The translations under genes and the position numbers were made by a program. A stretch of DNA of 19,980 nucleotides. It comes from JADJQU01 sp035490315. Lineage in GTDB: Bacteria; Planctomycetota; UBA1135; GCA-002686595. The notes below the pieces were generated by a model. That model ran no database searches, was not told where the DNA came from, and saw only the letters and a program-made list of their open reading frames with translations. The stretch covers positions 1 to 19,980 of the forward strand of contig DATHET010000158.1 of assembly GCA_035490315.1 (NCBI GenBank), written 5' to 3'. Below, piece after piece: positions 1 through 8,487 of the stretch (its first letter is position 1; every line of letters begins with the position of its first letter).

Positions 1-71
1 GCAAAGTCCCCGGCGAACCCCGCGGCATCGGCCCCGCCCTCGACGCGCCGCACGACGATCGCGGTCTGTAG
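1..71 (+). CDS. 3' end of an unidentified plus-strand gene
   Basis: Reading from base 3, an open frame ends in TAG at 69-71 (last residues ...DAPHDDRGL). Most codons end in G or C, as in the genes further along the window. Only about 22 residues are visible, so no function can be named. The stop lies 1 nt before a repeat copy that elsewhere in the window sits 0-2 nt behind a stop codon, and this context supports the frame. A competing minus-strand frame (ATG at 95 running off the left edge) is also GC3-rich, but its start would lie inside the repeat, so I prefer the plus-strand reading. Confidence is limited by the short length. Confidence 0.35.
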   Translation, partial: KVPGEPRGIGPALDAPHDDRGL

Positions 72-72
72 C

Positions 73-103
73 GGTACCCGGTATTCCACCGCCATTTCTT
101 ACA
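73..103 (+). repeat. Intergenic repeat, left arm (copy 1)
   Basis: Begins GGTACCCGGTATTCCACC and continues through GCCATTTCTTACA. It matches the left arm of the palindrome at 19773 at 30 of 31 positions. It starts 1 nt after the TAG at 69-71. It is inverted relative to the copy at 1881-1912, so the two face each other across the toxin-antitoxin pocket with their GGTACC ends outermost. Alone this half-unit has no strong hairpin potential. Confidence 0.85.
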
Positions 104-270
104 TTTCCCCCGCCTTCCGATGCAGGAGCGATAGCTGAGAACGTGGAGCTGAAGGCGTGGGAAACACCGTTTTCGAGCACGGAGTACGACGCTGACCCGA
201 GACGACGGCGCACTCTAGCCAGCGTTCTCCTGTTTTCTGAGTCCCACGGTGACTCGACTCGACGGTCGTC

Positions 271-609
271 GTGGCGCCCAACGGCACGGACCGGTATCCC
301 AAGTACCTGATCCGATTCTCAGCCGTCTACGCGTTCACATCCGAGGAAGAAGGTGGCGGAATCATGGATTTCCTCAGCACCACGGATCCCTCGAAGCTCG
401 GGTCGAGTTGCGCTTGGATCTGGATGGATTCGCCGCACTCAGCTGGATACGAGAGCTGGGGAGAGATGAGGCTTCGCGGTGGGACGGGTCCGGTCGTTCA
501 TTACCTCATCTTCGGCATCAACAACAATATTGGCGTGGTGACTGGAGAGGTTCCTTCGATCGAAAGGGTCGACGGTCCGCGCAGTCTCGACCTGAAAACT
601 CAACTCTAG
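271..609 (+). CDS. Hypothetical protein, 112 aa
   Basis: A GTG-initiated frame ends in TAG at 607-609; an in-frame TGA at 250-252 limits any extension upstream. I recognise no family. The product is soluble-looking, with no signal peptide or membrane segment. It is rich in Trp, Ser and Gly and has a hydrophobic stretch near residues 78-92 (VVHYLIFGINNNIGVV). Codon third positions favour G/C but less strongly than in the housekeeping genes, and the DNA is AT-richer than the flanks, consistent with acquired DNA. No clear ribosome binding site precedes the GTG, and an internal ATG at 364 is an alternative start. If the frame is not real, 104-718 is a gene-free stretch in which I see nothing else. 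Confidence 0.35.
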   Translation: MAPNGTDRYPKYLIRFSAVYAFTSEEEGGGIMDFLSTTDPSKLGSSCAWIWMDSPHSAGYESWGEMRLRGGTGPVVHYLIFGINNNIGVVTGEVPSIERVDGPRSLDLKTQL

Positions 610-718
610 GGCCGAAGAGAGAGCGACTCGTGAGGAGTCCCGTTGGGTACGAATGCATTTCGCCCTGGGCCACATGATCTCGAATTGAGTCGATCATCCG
701 ACAAGCGAAGAGAGCCTC

Positions 719-973
719 ATGCACGCATTCAACGTGATCGTGGAACGCGATCTTGAGACAGGCTTGTTCGTGGGCTCAGTACCCGGCTGGTCCGGCGCCC
801 ACAGTCAAGGATCCAGCGTCGAGAAGCTCGAGAAGAATCTCCAGCAGGTCATCGGGCTGCTCCTCGAAGACGGAGAACCGGAACTCGAATCTGAGTTCGT
901 GGGTCTTCGCACCATTCGAATCGCGTCGATGGGTAGTTCGCTGCCGGATCTTGGGCCAGGGCACGGATGCTGA
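719..973 (+). CDS. hicB: HicB-like antitoxin, apparently without its HicA partner
   Basis: The 84-aa product has the compact HicB fold pattern: an N-terminal strand (FNVIVERD), a second strand (GLFVGSVPGW), a turn with SQG where family members have the CHTQG motif, then a helix (SVEKLEKNLQQVIGLLLED). HicB proteins neutralise HicA mRNA-cleaving toxins and often autoregulate. No HicA-like frame follows: the only room before the convergent parE is 20 nt. The last 14 or so residues (MGSSLPDLGPGHGC) look unlike a HicB tail and resemble the start of a HicA reading frame joined in phase, so the pair may have decayed. The purine-rich GAAGAGAG just upstream can serve as ribosome binding site. The DNA is AT-richer than the core genes. 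Family assignment is good; antitoxin activity is inference. Confidence 0.7.
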   Translation: MHAFNVIVERDLETGLFVGSVPGWSGAHSQGSSVEKLEKNLQQVIGLLLEDGEPELESEFVGLRTIRIASMGSSLPDLGPGHGC

Positions 974-993
974 TCCTGAGGCGAGCCAGAGAT

Positions 994-1296
994 CTACTCG
1001 CGCGACTTCCAGTAGTCAGGGTGTCGCTTTGAATGTGCGAAAGCAACGAGCACGATCTCAGTTGTACGCACGCGGTGGATCACTTGATACGGAAACCGCG
1101 CCACCAGCACGCGGCGAGTCCGCGGATCCTCGCCGATCGGGGATCCAATCTCCGGGCTCTCCTCGATCAGGGAGACTGCCGCACTGATCGCCTCGAGGAA
1201 TTCGAACCCGAGATCGGCGCGCTGGAGTTCGTACCAGCGCACGGCGGCTGCGAGCTCCTCGGATGCACGCTGGCTGCTGCGGACCGACCTAGTCAC
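994..1296 (-). CDS. parE: RelE/ParE-family toxin
   Basis: A 100-aa toxin of the RelE/ParE superfamily. It has an N-terminal helical part (ASEELAAAVRWYELQRADLG, then a helix with FLEAI) and the characteristic C-terminal strands RRVLVARFPYQVIHRV and IVLVAFAHSKRHPDYW; the last motif is typical of ParE-like toxins. Members poison gyrase or, in RelE relatives, cleave ribosome-bound mRNA; which applies here cannot be read from sequence. The GTG start at 1296 overlaps the antitoxin stop as GTGA, indicating translational coupling, and this fixes the start even though the frame stays open further upstream. It converges on hicB with a 20-nt gap. Length and motifs look intact, so the toxin is probably functional. 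Confidence 0.87.
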   Translation of the reverse strand: MTRSVRSSQRASEELAAAVRWYELQRADLGFEFLEAISAAVSLIEESPEIGSPIGEDPRTRRVLVARFPYQVIHRVRTTEIVLVAFAHSKRHPDYWKSRE

Positions 1297-1529
1297 CCGT
1301 GTCGAAGTTCCTGCTCGATCCTTCGCTTGAGCTCGGCCCACGGTTCGAGTCGCATCTCTCCAGCCTCGATCGCCACGACACGTCGCTGTATTTCGGCTTC
1401 CCAAGCGACTTGTGCGTCTGCGTCTGGAGGACCGTCGAGGCTTGCGAGCAACTCCGTGGCGATCTCCGCTCGAGCCCGCAAGTCCAACCGCAGAGCCTCC
1501 GCAAGCACCTCGTCGACACCCTTCGTCAT
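1293..1529 (-). CDS. Addiction-module antitoxin of the parE pair
   Basis: A 78-aa acidic, helical protein directly upstream of and overlapping the ParE toxin gene. The N-terminal part (VLAEALRLDLRARAEIATELLASLDG) fits the short antitoxins of the addiction-module component family (Unstab_antitox, PF09720). That family commonly has an L-x(2)-R-x-E-L/I-A-x(2)-L-L-x-S-L pattern and pairs with RelE/ParE toxins. The C-terminal stretch (AWEAEIQRRVVAIEAGEM, then WAELKRRIEQEL) would wrap the toxin. The ATG at 1529 is chosen; the frame extends upstream to a TTG at 1556, but that adds residues atypical of the family. No strong ribosome binding site is visible. The pair is probably transcribed from just upstream of 1530 and autoregulated, as usual for such modules. 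Confidence 0.82.
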   Translation of the reverse strand: MTKGVDEVLAEALRLDLRARAEIATELLASLDGPPDADAQVAWEAEIQRRVVAIEAGEMRLEPWAELKRRIEQELRHG

Positions 1530-1698
1530 GGATTCATCGTAAACCCGCGGCGCCAAGCCAACAATGCGCGTCAGTGACCTTCAAGGACGATGCGTTGCTC
1601 TCGACGCCGGGTGTACGCACATGGCCCCGCAGCGAGGAGTGTCCGAGAGAAGGGGCATCTTCGCTTTGGAGCACGCGTCCTCGCGCCCGAAGGCCCTG

Positions 1699-1821
1699 TC
1701 AGAAGCCAACGAACAAGAGCACGAAGATGATTCCTGCAATGACGATCAGGATCACCGGCCAGGCTAGGTAGGCGCCCATGTTGCCGACCCACTTGGGCTC
1801 GGGCTTTTCCTTGGAGTCCAT
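1699..1821 (-). CDS. Small single-span membrane protein, 40 aa
   Basis: A 40-codon frame from ATG (1821) to TGA (1699). The first 18 residues are polar and mixed in charge (MDSKEKPEPKWVGNMGAY). They are followed by an unbroken hydrophobic helix of about 20 residues (WPVILIVIAGIIFVLLF) ending in VGF. This is a textbook tail-type membrane peptide, and codon choice (GTC, ATC, CTG, GCC) looks coding. The family is unknown to me. Its position beside a toxin-antitoxin module leaves open a small membrane toxin or an accessory subunit, but nothing in the sequence decides this. No good Shine-Dalgarno is seen. It ends 403 bases upstream of the antitoxin stop and faces the same way as the parE pair. Confidence 0.6.
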   Translation of the reverse strand: MDSKEKPEPKWVGNMGAYLAWPVILIVIAGIIFVLLFVGF

Positions 1822-1880
1822 GCCGCAAGCCTAGCGCGCTGGCGTTCCAGAAGGAGATCGGCCCGCGGCTGGTTTCGGCA

Positions 1881-1912
1881 GTGTTCAGGATGGTGGTGGA
1901 ATACCGGGTACC
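1881..1912 (-). repeat. Intergenic repeat, right arm (copy 2)
   Basis: Read on the minus strand it begins GGTACCCGGTATTCCACC, followed by ACCAT, and then drifts from the consensus. An ungapped 32-nt comparison with the arm at 19773 gives 27 matches; the first 23 positions differ only once. It starts 2 nt after the lolD stop (1915-1917), in the same sense as the lolD transcript. It is inverted relative to copy 1. Confidence 0.85.
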
Positions 1913-1914
1913 TG

Positions 1915-2670
1915 CTAGTCCGGCATTTTGATCGCGGTGTCGAGCTCGATCATGCCGTCGGCCATGACGAGTTGGCGTTGGCAGCGGGCGGCGAGGCGTT
2001 CGTCGTGGGTGACGAGGAGCAGGGAGAGTTGGCGGCGTTCCTGTTCGCGGAAGATCAGGTCGAGGACTTTTTCGCCGGTGTTGCTGTCCAGGTTTCCGGT
2101 GGGCTCGTCGGCGATCAGGATCGCGGGGTCGTGGAAGAGCGCGCGGGCCAATGCGACGCGCTGGCGTTCGCCGCCGGAGAGCTGGCTCGGACGGTGGGCG
2201 TCGCGGTCGGCGAGGCCGAAGGTCGCGAGCAGCTCGCGCGCGTGGTCGACGTGCTCGCGGCGGCGCTTGCTGAACGTCCCGCGCGACTCGTGGATCATCG
2301 CGGGCAGCAGCACGTTCTCGATCGCGTCGAGCTCGGGCAGCAGGTGATAGAACTGGAACACGAAGCCGATCTTCTGGTTGCGGATCTGCGCGCGCTGGGC
2401 GAGCGAGAGGTCCCAGGCACTGACTCCGTCGATCGTGACCGTGCCCTCGCTCGGTCGGTCGAGCAGGCCGAGGATGTGCAGCAGCGTGGATTTTCCCGCG
2501 CCCGAGGTGCCGGTCAGGGCCAGCAATTCGCCGCGGTAGAGGTCCATGTGGACGCCGTGCAGGATCTCGAGCGTGCGGTCGCCGATGCTGAAGGATTTGC
2601 GGATGCCCCGCGCGCTGAGCATCGCGTCCGCACGCGCGAACGGGGCCGGTTTTTGTGCGGGCTTGCTCAT
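1915..2670 (-). CDS. lolD: Lipoprotein-release ABC transporter ATPase LolD
   Basis: A 251-aa ATPase that powers transfer of mature lipoproteins from the inner membrane to a periplasmic carrier. All nucleotide-binding motifs are present: Walker A GTSGAGKST (residues 54-62), signature LSGGERQR (164-171), Walker B ILIADEP (184-190) with the catalytic Glu, and the H-loop His222 in LVTHDE. The GLLDRPSEG and YHLLPELDAIENVLLP segments are typical of the LolD/MacB-type subfamily rather than of importers. An extra 20 or so N-terminal residues precede the fold. The ATG at 2670 overlaps the permease stop as ATGA, giving coupled translation and 1:1 supply. It is the last gene of a lysS-lolC-lolD operon; a repeat arm begins 2 nt after its stop. 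Confidence 0.93.
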   Translation of the reverse strand: MSKPAQKPAPFARADAMLSARGIRKSFSIGDRTLEILHGVHMDLYRGELLALTGTSGAGKSTLLHILGLLDRPSEGTVTIDGVSAWDLSLAQRAQIRNQKIGFVFQFYHLLPELDAIENVLLPAMIHESRGTFSKRRREHVDHARELLATFGLADRDAHRPSQLSGGERQRVALARALFHDPAILIADEPTGNLDSNTGEKVLDLIFREQERRQLSLLLVTHDERLAARCQRQLVMADGMIELDTAIKMPD

Positions 2671-4055
2671 TCGTGCCTCAAGGCCTCGAGCGGGTCGAGC
2701 TTGGCGGCGTTCCAGGCCGGGATCGCGGCGAACAGGATCGCGCAGACGAAGGCGCCGAGCACGATCAGCGCCACGGGGACGACCTCGACCACGCTCGGGA
2801 TCGTGTCGAAGAGGTACACGTTGCGATCGAAAATCTGCACGCCGAAGGTGCTCGACAGCCATCGCTCGATTCCGTCGATCTCGAGCGCGCCCCAGGTGCC
2901 GACGACCGCGCCGAGCAGGGCTCCGATCAGCGCGTCCCAGAAGGCGATCATCAGGAAGCTGGTCATCACGCCCCGCGGAGTTGCGCCCAGTGCCGTGAGG
3001 ATGCCGATGTCGCGGCGCTTCTCCGTGACCATCATCGAGAGGATCGCGAAGACGGTGAAGCCGGCGACCAGCAGCACCAGGCTCAGCATGATGCCCATGA
3101 GCACGCGCTCGTTCTTGATCGCGCCGAGCAGCGTGTGGCGGAACTGCTCCCAGGTCTTCACCTCGCTCGGGTGGCCGTAGACCAATTCCTTGGCGCCCAG
3201 ACTTCCCGGCGGACTTCCTGGGTCATAGGAACCGCCCCATTCGGCGCGGAGCTTTTCGCCGTCGCGCTTGTAGTCCTTCAACTTCACGAGGACTTCGCTG
3301 AAATACCTCGGGCTCGAGAGGAAATCGACCAGCTCGGCGCGGTCGAGATAGACGCGCGACATGTCCATCTCGTTTTCCTTGGAGCGGAACGTGCCGACGA
3401 CGACGTAGTCGCGCGACTGACTGATCCACTGACTGCTGCGCTTGGGATCCTCGACGAAGGTCGCGAACTTGATGCGGTTTCCGCGACGCAGATTCAGGTT
3501 GGAATAGAGCTTCTCGCCGACGATCACGCCCCGCTCCAAGCCGTTCGGCTGCATGCTCTCGGGGATCGCGAAGGGATCCTCGACGTTGTCGACCGGGGCG
3601 CCTTGGAGGGGAAGTCGCTCTAGAGAGGCCTTGAACTCGGTCGCTGAATACTCGTCGGGGATGTCGACGCCGACGAGTTGCACCGCGGTCAGATTGCCGA
3701 TCTGCGAATTGGACAGGAGCGAGACCATGTCCTGAGCGTCGGCGCCGACCTTCGTGACCTGGCAGTACCAGACCAGATGCGCCGTCGCGGCCGCGACGCG
3801 CGGGTCGAGGCGCACCTCCGCGAGCATTTTCGCAGGGTCGATGGGAACCTTCTTGCTCGGATTCGTGCCGAAGAAGGGCGTGATCACGATGTCCGACAGG
3901 CTCCCGCGCACGGACATGCGCGTCTCCTCGAGGAAGCCGGTCATGATCGAGAGGATCATGATCAAGGCCGCGACGCCGACGAACAGGCCGCCGATCCCGA
4001 TCAGGTTGGTCTTGCGCGCTCTCAGGTAGCGCAGGCTCAAGAACCAGCGGTACAT
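2667..4055 (-). CDS. lolC: LolC/LolE-type lipoprotein-release permease
   Basis: A 462-aa FtsX/MacB-type permease, partner of the downstream LolD. The topology is the family's four-span pattern: span 1 near residues 18-40, a large periplasmic domain of about 280 residues, then spans near 319-342, 363-387 and 424-446. The N-terminal SLRYLRARKTN and the GFLEETRMSVRG segment after span 1 are typical of LolC/E. The C-terminal cytoplasmic loop EKRRDIGILTALGAT is the usual coupling region for the ATPase. Only one permease gene is present, so the transporter is probably a homodimer of this subunit rather than a LolC-LolE heterodimer, unless another gene lies elsewhere. The start overlaps the lysS stop (TGATG). 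Assignment to C versus E is arbitrary. Confidence 0.9.
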   Translation of the reverse strand: MYRWFLSLRYLRARKTNLIGIGGLFVGVAALIMILSIMTGFLEETRMSVRGSLSDIVITPFFGTNPSKKVPIDPAKMLAEVRLDPRVAAATAHLVWYCQVTKVGADAQDMVSLLSNSQIGNLTAVQLVGVDIPDEYSATEFKASLERLPLQGAPVDNVEDPFAIPESMQPNGLERGVIVGEKLYSNLNLRRGNRIKFATFVEDPKRSSQWISQSRDYVVVGTFRSKENEMDMSRVYLDRAELVDFLSSPRYFSEVLVKLKDYKRDGEKLRAEWGGSYDPGSPPGSLGAKELVYGHPSEVKTWEQFRHTLLGAIKNERVLMGIMLSLVLLVAGFTVFAILSMMVTEKRRDIGILTALGATPRGVMTSFLMIAFWDALIGALLGAVVGTWGALEIDGIERWLSSTFGVQIFDRNVYLFDTIPSVVEVVPVALIVLGAFVCAILFAAIPAWNAAKLDPLEALRHE

Positions 4056-5545
4056 CAGCTCTTCGCCGGCTCCGGCGCGTCGCCGGGTGTCTCGGGAGCT
4101 CGCGGCCGCAGCGCGGGGAACAGCAGCACGTCGCGGATCGCGTCCTGGTTCGTCAGCACCATGACCAGGCGATCGATGCCGATCCCAAGGCCGCCGGCGG
4201 GCGGCATGCCGTACTCGAGCGCTTGCACGTAGTCGATGTCGATCTCGCCCGGCGCTTCAGGATCCTTGGTCGCGACCTGCTCGGCAAATCGTTGATACTG
4301 ATCCGCGGGATCGTTGAGCTCGCTGAACGCATTGCCGAGCTCCATGCCCCCGAGGAAGACTTCGAAGCGCTCCGCGATGCGCGGCTCGCCCGGCTTGCGC
4401 TTGGCGAGCGGGCTGATCTCCACGGGATAGTCGAACACGATCACCGGACCGTGCAGATGATCTTCGACACAGGCTTCGAAGACGTCGTTGGAAAGCTTCG
4501 CGAAGCTGCCCGGATCGGGGATCGCAAGCGCCGCGGCCTTGGCGCGCACGCGCGGCTCGTCGTCGTAGGCGCAACCCGCGTGCAACAGGAACAGCTCGCG
4601 ATAACTCTTGCGCTCGAAGGGCGCGCGCAGGTCGTAGCCCTTCTCGCGGAACGTGATCGCCGTCGTGCCGTTCACCTCGCGCGCGACGCTCTCGATCATC
4701 GTCTCGGCGATCTCCATCATGCGCCGATAATCGCCCTGCGCTTCGTAGAGCTCGAGCATCGAGAACTCGGGATTGTGCCGCGGCGAAAGCCCTTCATTGC
4801 GGAAGTTGCGCGCGATCTCGAACACGCGCTCGAGCCCGCCGACGATGCAGCGCTTCAAGTACAGCTCGGGCGCGATGCGCAGGAAAAAATCGTGGTCGAG
4901 GGCGTTGTAGTGGGTCACGAAGGGCCGCGCCGTCGCGCCGCCGAGGATCGGGTGCAGGGTCGGCGTCTCGACTTCGATGTAGCCCTGGGCTTCGAGGAAG
5001 CGGCGGATCGCGCTGACGATGCGCGAGCGCTTGACGAAGACCTCGGCGACGCCGTCGCTCGCCCACAGGTCGACGTAGCGGCGGCGGTAGCGCGCTTCGA
5101 CGTCGACCAGGCCGTGCCACTTCTCGGGCGGCGGCGCGACGGCCTTGGCCAGCAGGCGGATCTCGGTGACCCACAAGGTCGGCTCGCCCTTCTTGGTGTG
5201 GCCGAGGACGCCGGTCACGCCGACCAGGTCGCCGCCGTCGAGCAGCTTGCGCTTCGGCCACCACTCGACGCCCAGGCGATCGCGCTCGAGACCGATCTGC
5301 AGCCGGCCGCTGCGGTCCATCACGGGCGCGAACACGAGCTTGCCGAAGTCGCGCATCGCAAGCAGCCGGCCGGCGATCGTCGCCTGGCTGCCCAGCCGCG
5401 CTCCCGGCGCCTCGGGCGTGCCGACCTCGGCCAGGAGGCTCGCGATCGGCTCGGCGCTCACGCCGCGAGCCGGGTAGGGATCGATCCCTTCCGCGCGCAT
5501 CGCTTCGATCTTCGCCAGGCGGTCGGGATGGGCCAGCTCGGTCAT
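4055..5545 (-). CDS. lysS: Lysyl-tRNA synthetase, class II
   Basis: A 496-aa enzyme that charges tRNA-Lys with lysine. Its length is normal for bacterial LysS. The N-terminal OB-fold anticodon-binding domain covers roughly residues 50-140 (IAGRLLAMRDFGKLVFAPVMD). The catalytic domain follows, with class II motif 2 VFEIARNFRNEG (241-252) and motif 3 GLGIGIDRL (from 452). The frame stays open far upstream, across the tRNA gene and into the region opposite leuS, but homology begins only near MTELAHPDRLAKIEAMRAEG, so the ATG at 5545 is chosen. No Shine-Dalgarno precedes it; a TATCTT box sits 10 nt upstream, raising the possibility of a leaderless mRNA. It is first in the operon and overlaps lolC by one base. 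Confidence 0.95.
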   Translation of the reverse strand: MTELAHPDRLAKIEAMRAEGIDPYPARGVSAEPIASLLAEVGTPEAPGARLGSQATIAGRLLAMRDFGKLVFAPVMDRSGRLQIGLERDRLGVEWWPKRKLLDGGDLVGVTGVLGHTKKGEPTLWVTEIRLLAKAVAPPPEKWHGLVDVEARYRRRYVDLWASDGVAEVFVKRSRIVSAIRRFLEAQGYIEVETPTLHPILGGATARPFVTHYNALDHDFFLRIAPELYLKRCIVGGLERVFEIARNFRNEGLSPRHNPEFSMLELYEAQGDYRRMMEIAETMIESVAREVNGTTAITFREKGYDLRAPFERKSYRELFLLHAGCAYDDEPRVRAKAAALAIPDPGSFAKLSNDVFEACVEDHLHGPVIVFDYPVEISPLAKRKPGEPRIAERFEVFLGGMELGNAFSELNDPADQYQRFAEQVATKDPEAPGEIDIDYVQALEYGMPPAGGLGIGIDRLVMVLTNQDAIRDVLLFPALRPRAPETPGDAPEPAKS

Positions 5546-5555
5546 CGGGTGGCGC

Positions 5556-5561
5556 AAGATA
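5556..5561 (-). promoter_or_regulatory. Candidate -10 box of lysS (leaderless?)
   Basis: TATCTT on the minus strand, separated from the lysS ATG by only 10 nt. There is no convincing -35 at 17 nt. If used, transcription would begin at or within a few bases of the start codon. The same hexamer occurs as the candidate -10 of leuS. Confidence 0.3.
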
Positions 5562-5604
5562 CAGAACCGGGGCCTCGGAGCGCGGTGATCCGCCGGGAAA
5601 GAGG

Positions 5605-5638
5605 CGCGGCCGCCAGCTCCTTCGAGCCGGCGGCCGCG
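5605..5638 (-). terminator. Terminator-like hairpin behind tRNA-Ala
   Basis: A perfect 10-bp GC stem (5605-5614 with 5629-5638, CGCGGCCGCC against GGCGGCCGCG) is capped by a further 4-bp helix (GCTC 5616-5619 with GAGC 5624-5627) and a CTTC loop on the plus strand. It starts 4 nt past the tRNA 3' end in the direction of tRNA transcription. On that strand the hairpin is followed by CCTCTTTCCC, so the U-tract is poor. It probably ends or processes the tRNA transcript and insulates lysS. Confidence 0.65.
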
Positions 5639-5642
5639 TGTG

Positions 5643-5718
5643 TGGTGGAGGATAGGGGGTTCGAACCCCTGACCTCTACAATGCCATTGTAGCGCTCTAC
5701 CAACTGAGCTAATCCCCC
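5643..5718 (-). tRNA. tRNA-Ala, anticodon GGC
   Basis: A 76-nt cloverleaf on the minus strand with encoded CCA. The acceptor stem is GGGGGAT with ATCCTCC, which contains the G3-U70 wobble pair that marks alanine tRNAs. The D-arm is GCTCAGTTGGTAGAGC. The anticodon stem CTACA/TGTAG encloses loop ATGGCAT, giving anticodon GGC. The T-arm is AGGGGTTCGAACCCCC-like with the standard TTCGA loop, and the discriminator base is A. It reads GCC/GCU alanine codons; GCC is abundant in the surrounding genes. It has its own candidate promoter and a hairpin downstream and lies in the divergent gap between lysS and leuS. Confidence 0.97.
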
Positions 5719-5734
5719 GAGAGAACGGGCGAGG

Positions 5735-5763
5735 AGCATGACCAGCGCTCGCTTGTCCGTCAA
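5735..5763 (-). promoter_or_regulatory. Sigma70-like promoter for tRNA-Ala
   Basis: On the minus strand, a -35 box TTGACG (5763-5758) lies 17 nt from a -10 box CATGCT (5740-5735). The -10 box ends 16 nt before the tRNA 5' end at 5718. The -35 matches consensus in 5 of 6 bases; the -10 is a weaker match. Confidence 0.55.
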
Positions 5764-5791
5764 TCCTCCGGGGCTGGAAGTGAGCATGCGG

Positions 5792-5821
5792 TTGGTCTGA
5801 AACCTTCCCGGCCCCTATCTT
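5792..5821 (+). promoter_or_regulatory. Candidate promoter of leuS and the downstream cluster
   Basis: TTGGTC (5792-5797) and TATCTT (5816-5821) are separated by 18 nt. Transcription would start near 5828, giving a leader of about 45 nt before the TTG start of leuS. It is the only promoter-like pair I see for the seven-gene cluster, whose internal gaps are all 14 nt or less. Confidence 0.4.
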
Positions 5822-5872
5822 GGTGCGCTCGAACCCCCGACCACGCCGCCACGGCGAACGAGCAGCACCCCC

Positions 5873-8473
<2,601 letters not shown>

Positions 8474-8487
8474 GTGCGCGCTTCCGC

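Noticed and set aside
1..95. Minus-strand gene starting MAVEYRVP inside repeat copy 1 and running off the left edge
   Set aside because: The same MAVEYRVP-like reading appears in the other repeat copies, where it runs antisense into neighbouring genes, so it reflects the repeat rather than a protein start.
73..1912. Integron cassette array
   Set aside because: Toxin-antitoxin cassettes and repeats invite the idea, but the genes face both directions and I found no attC-like sites with GTTRRRY core boxes between them.
1972..3180. A 402-residue plus-strand open frame opposite lolD and lolC
   Set aside because: Shadow frame; the minus strand has complete ABC ATPase motifs and a normal permease topology.
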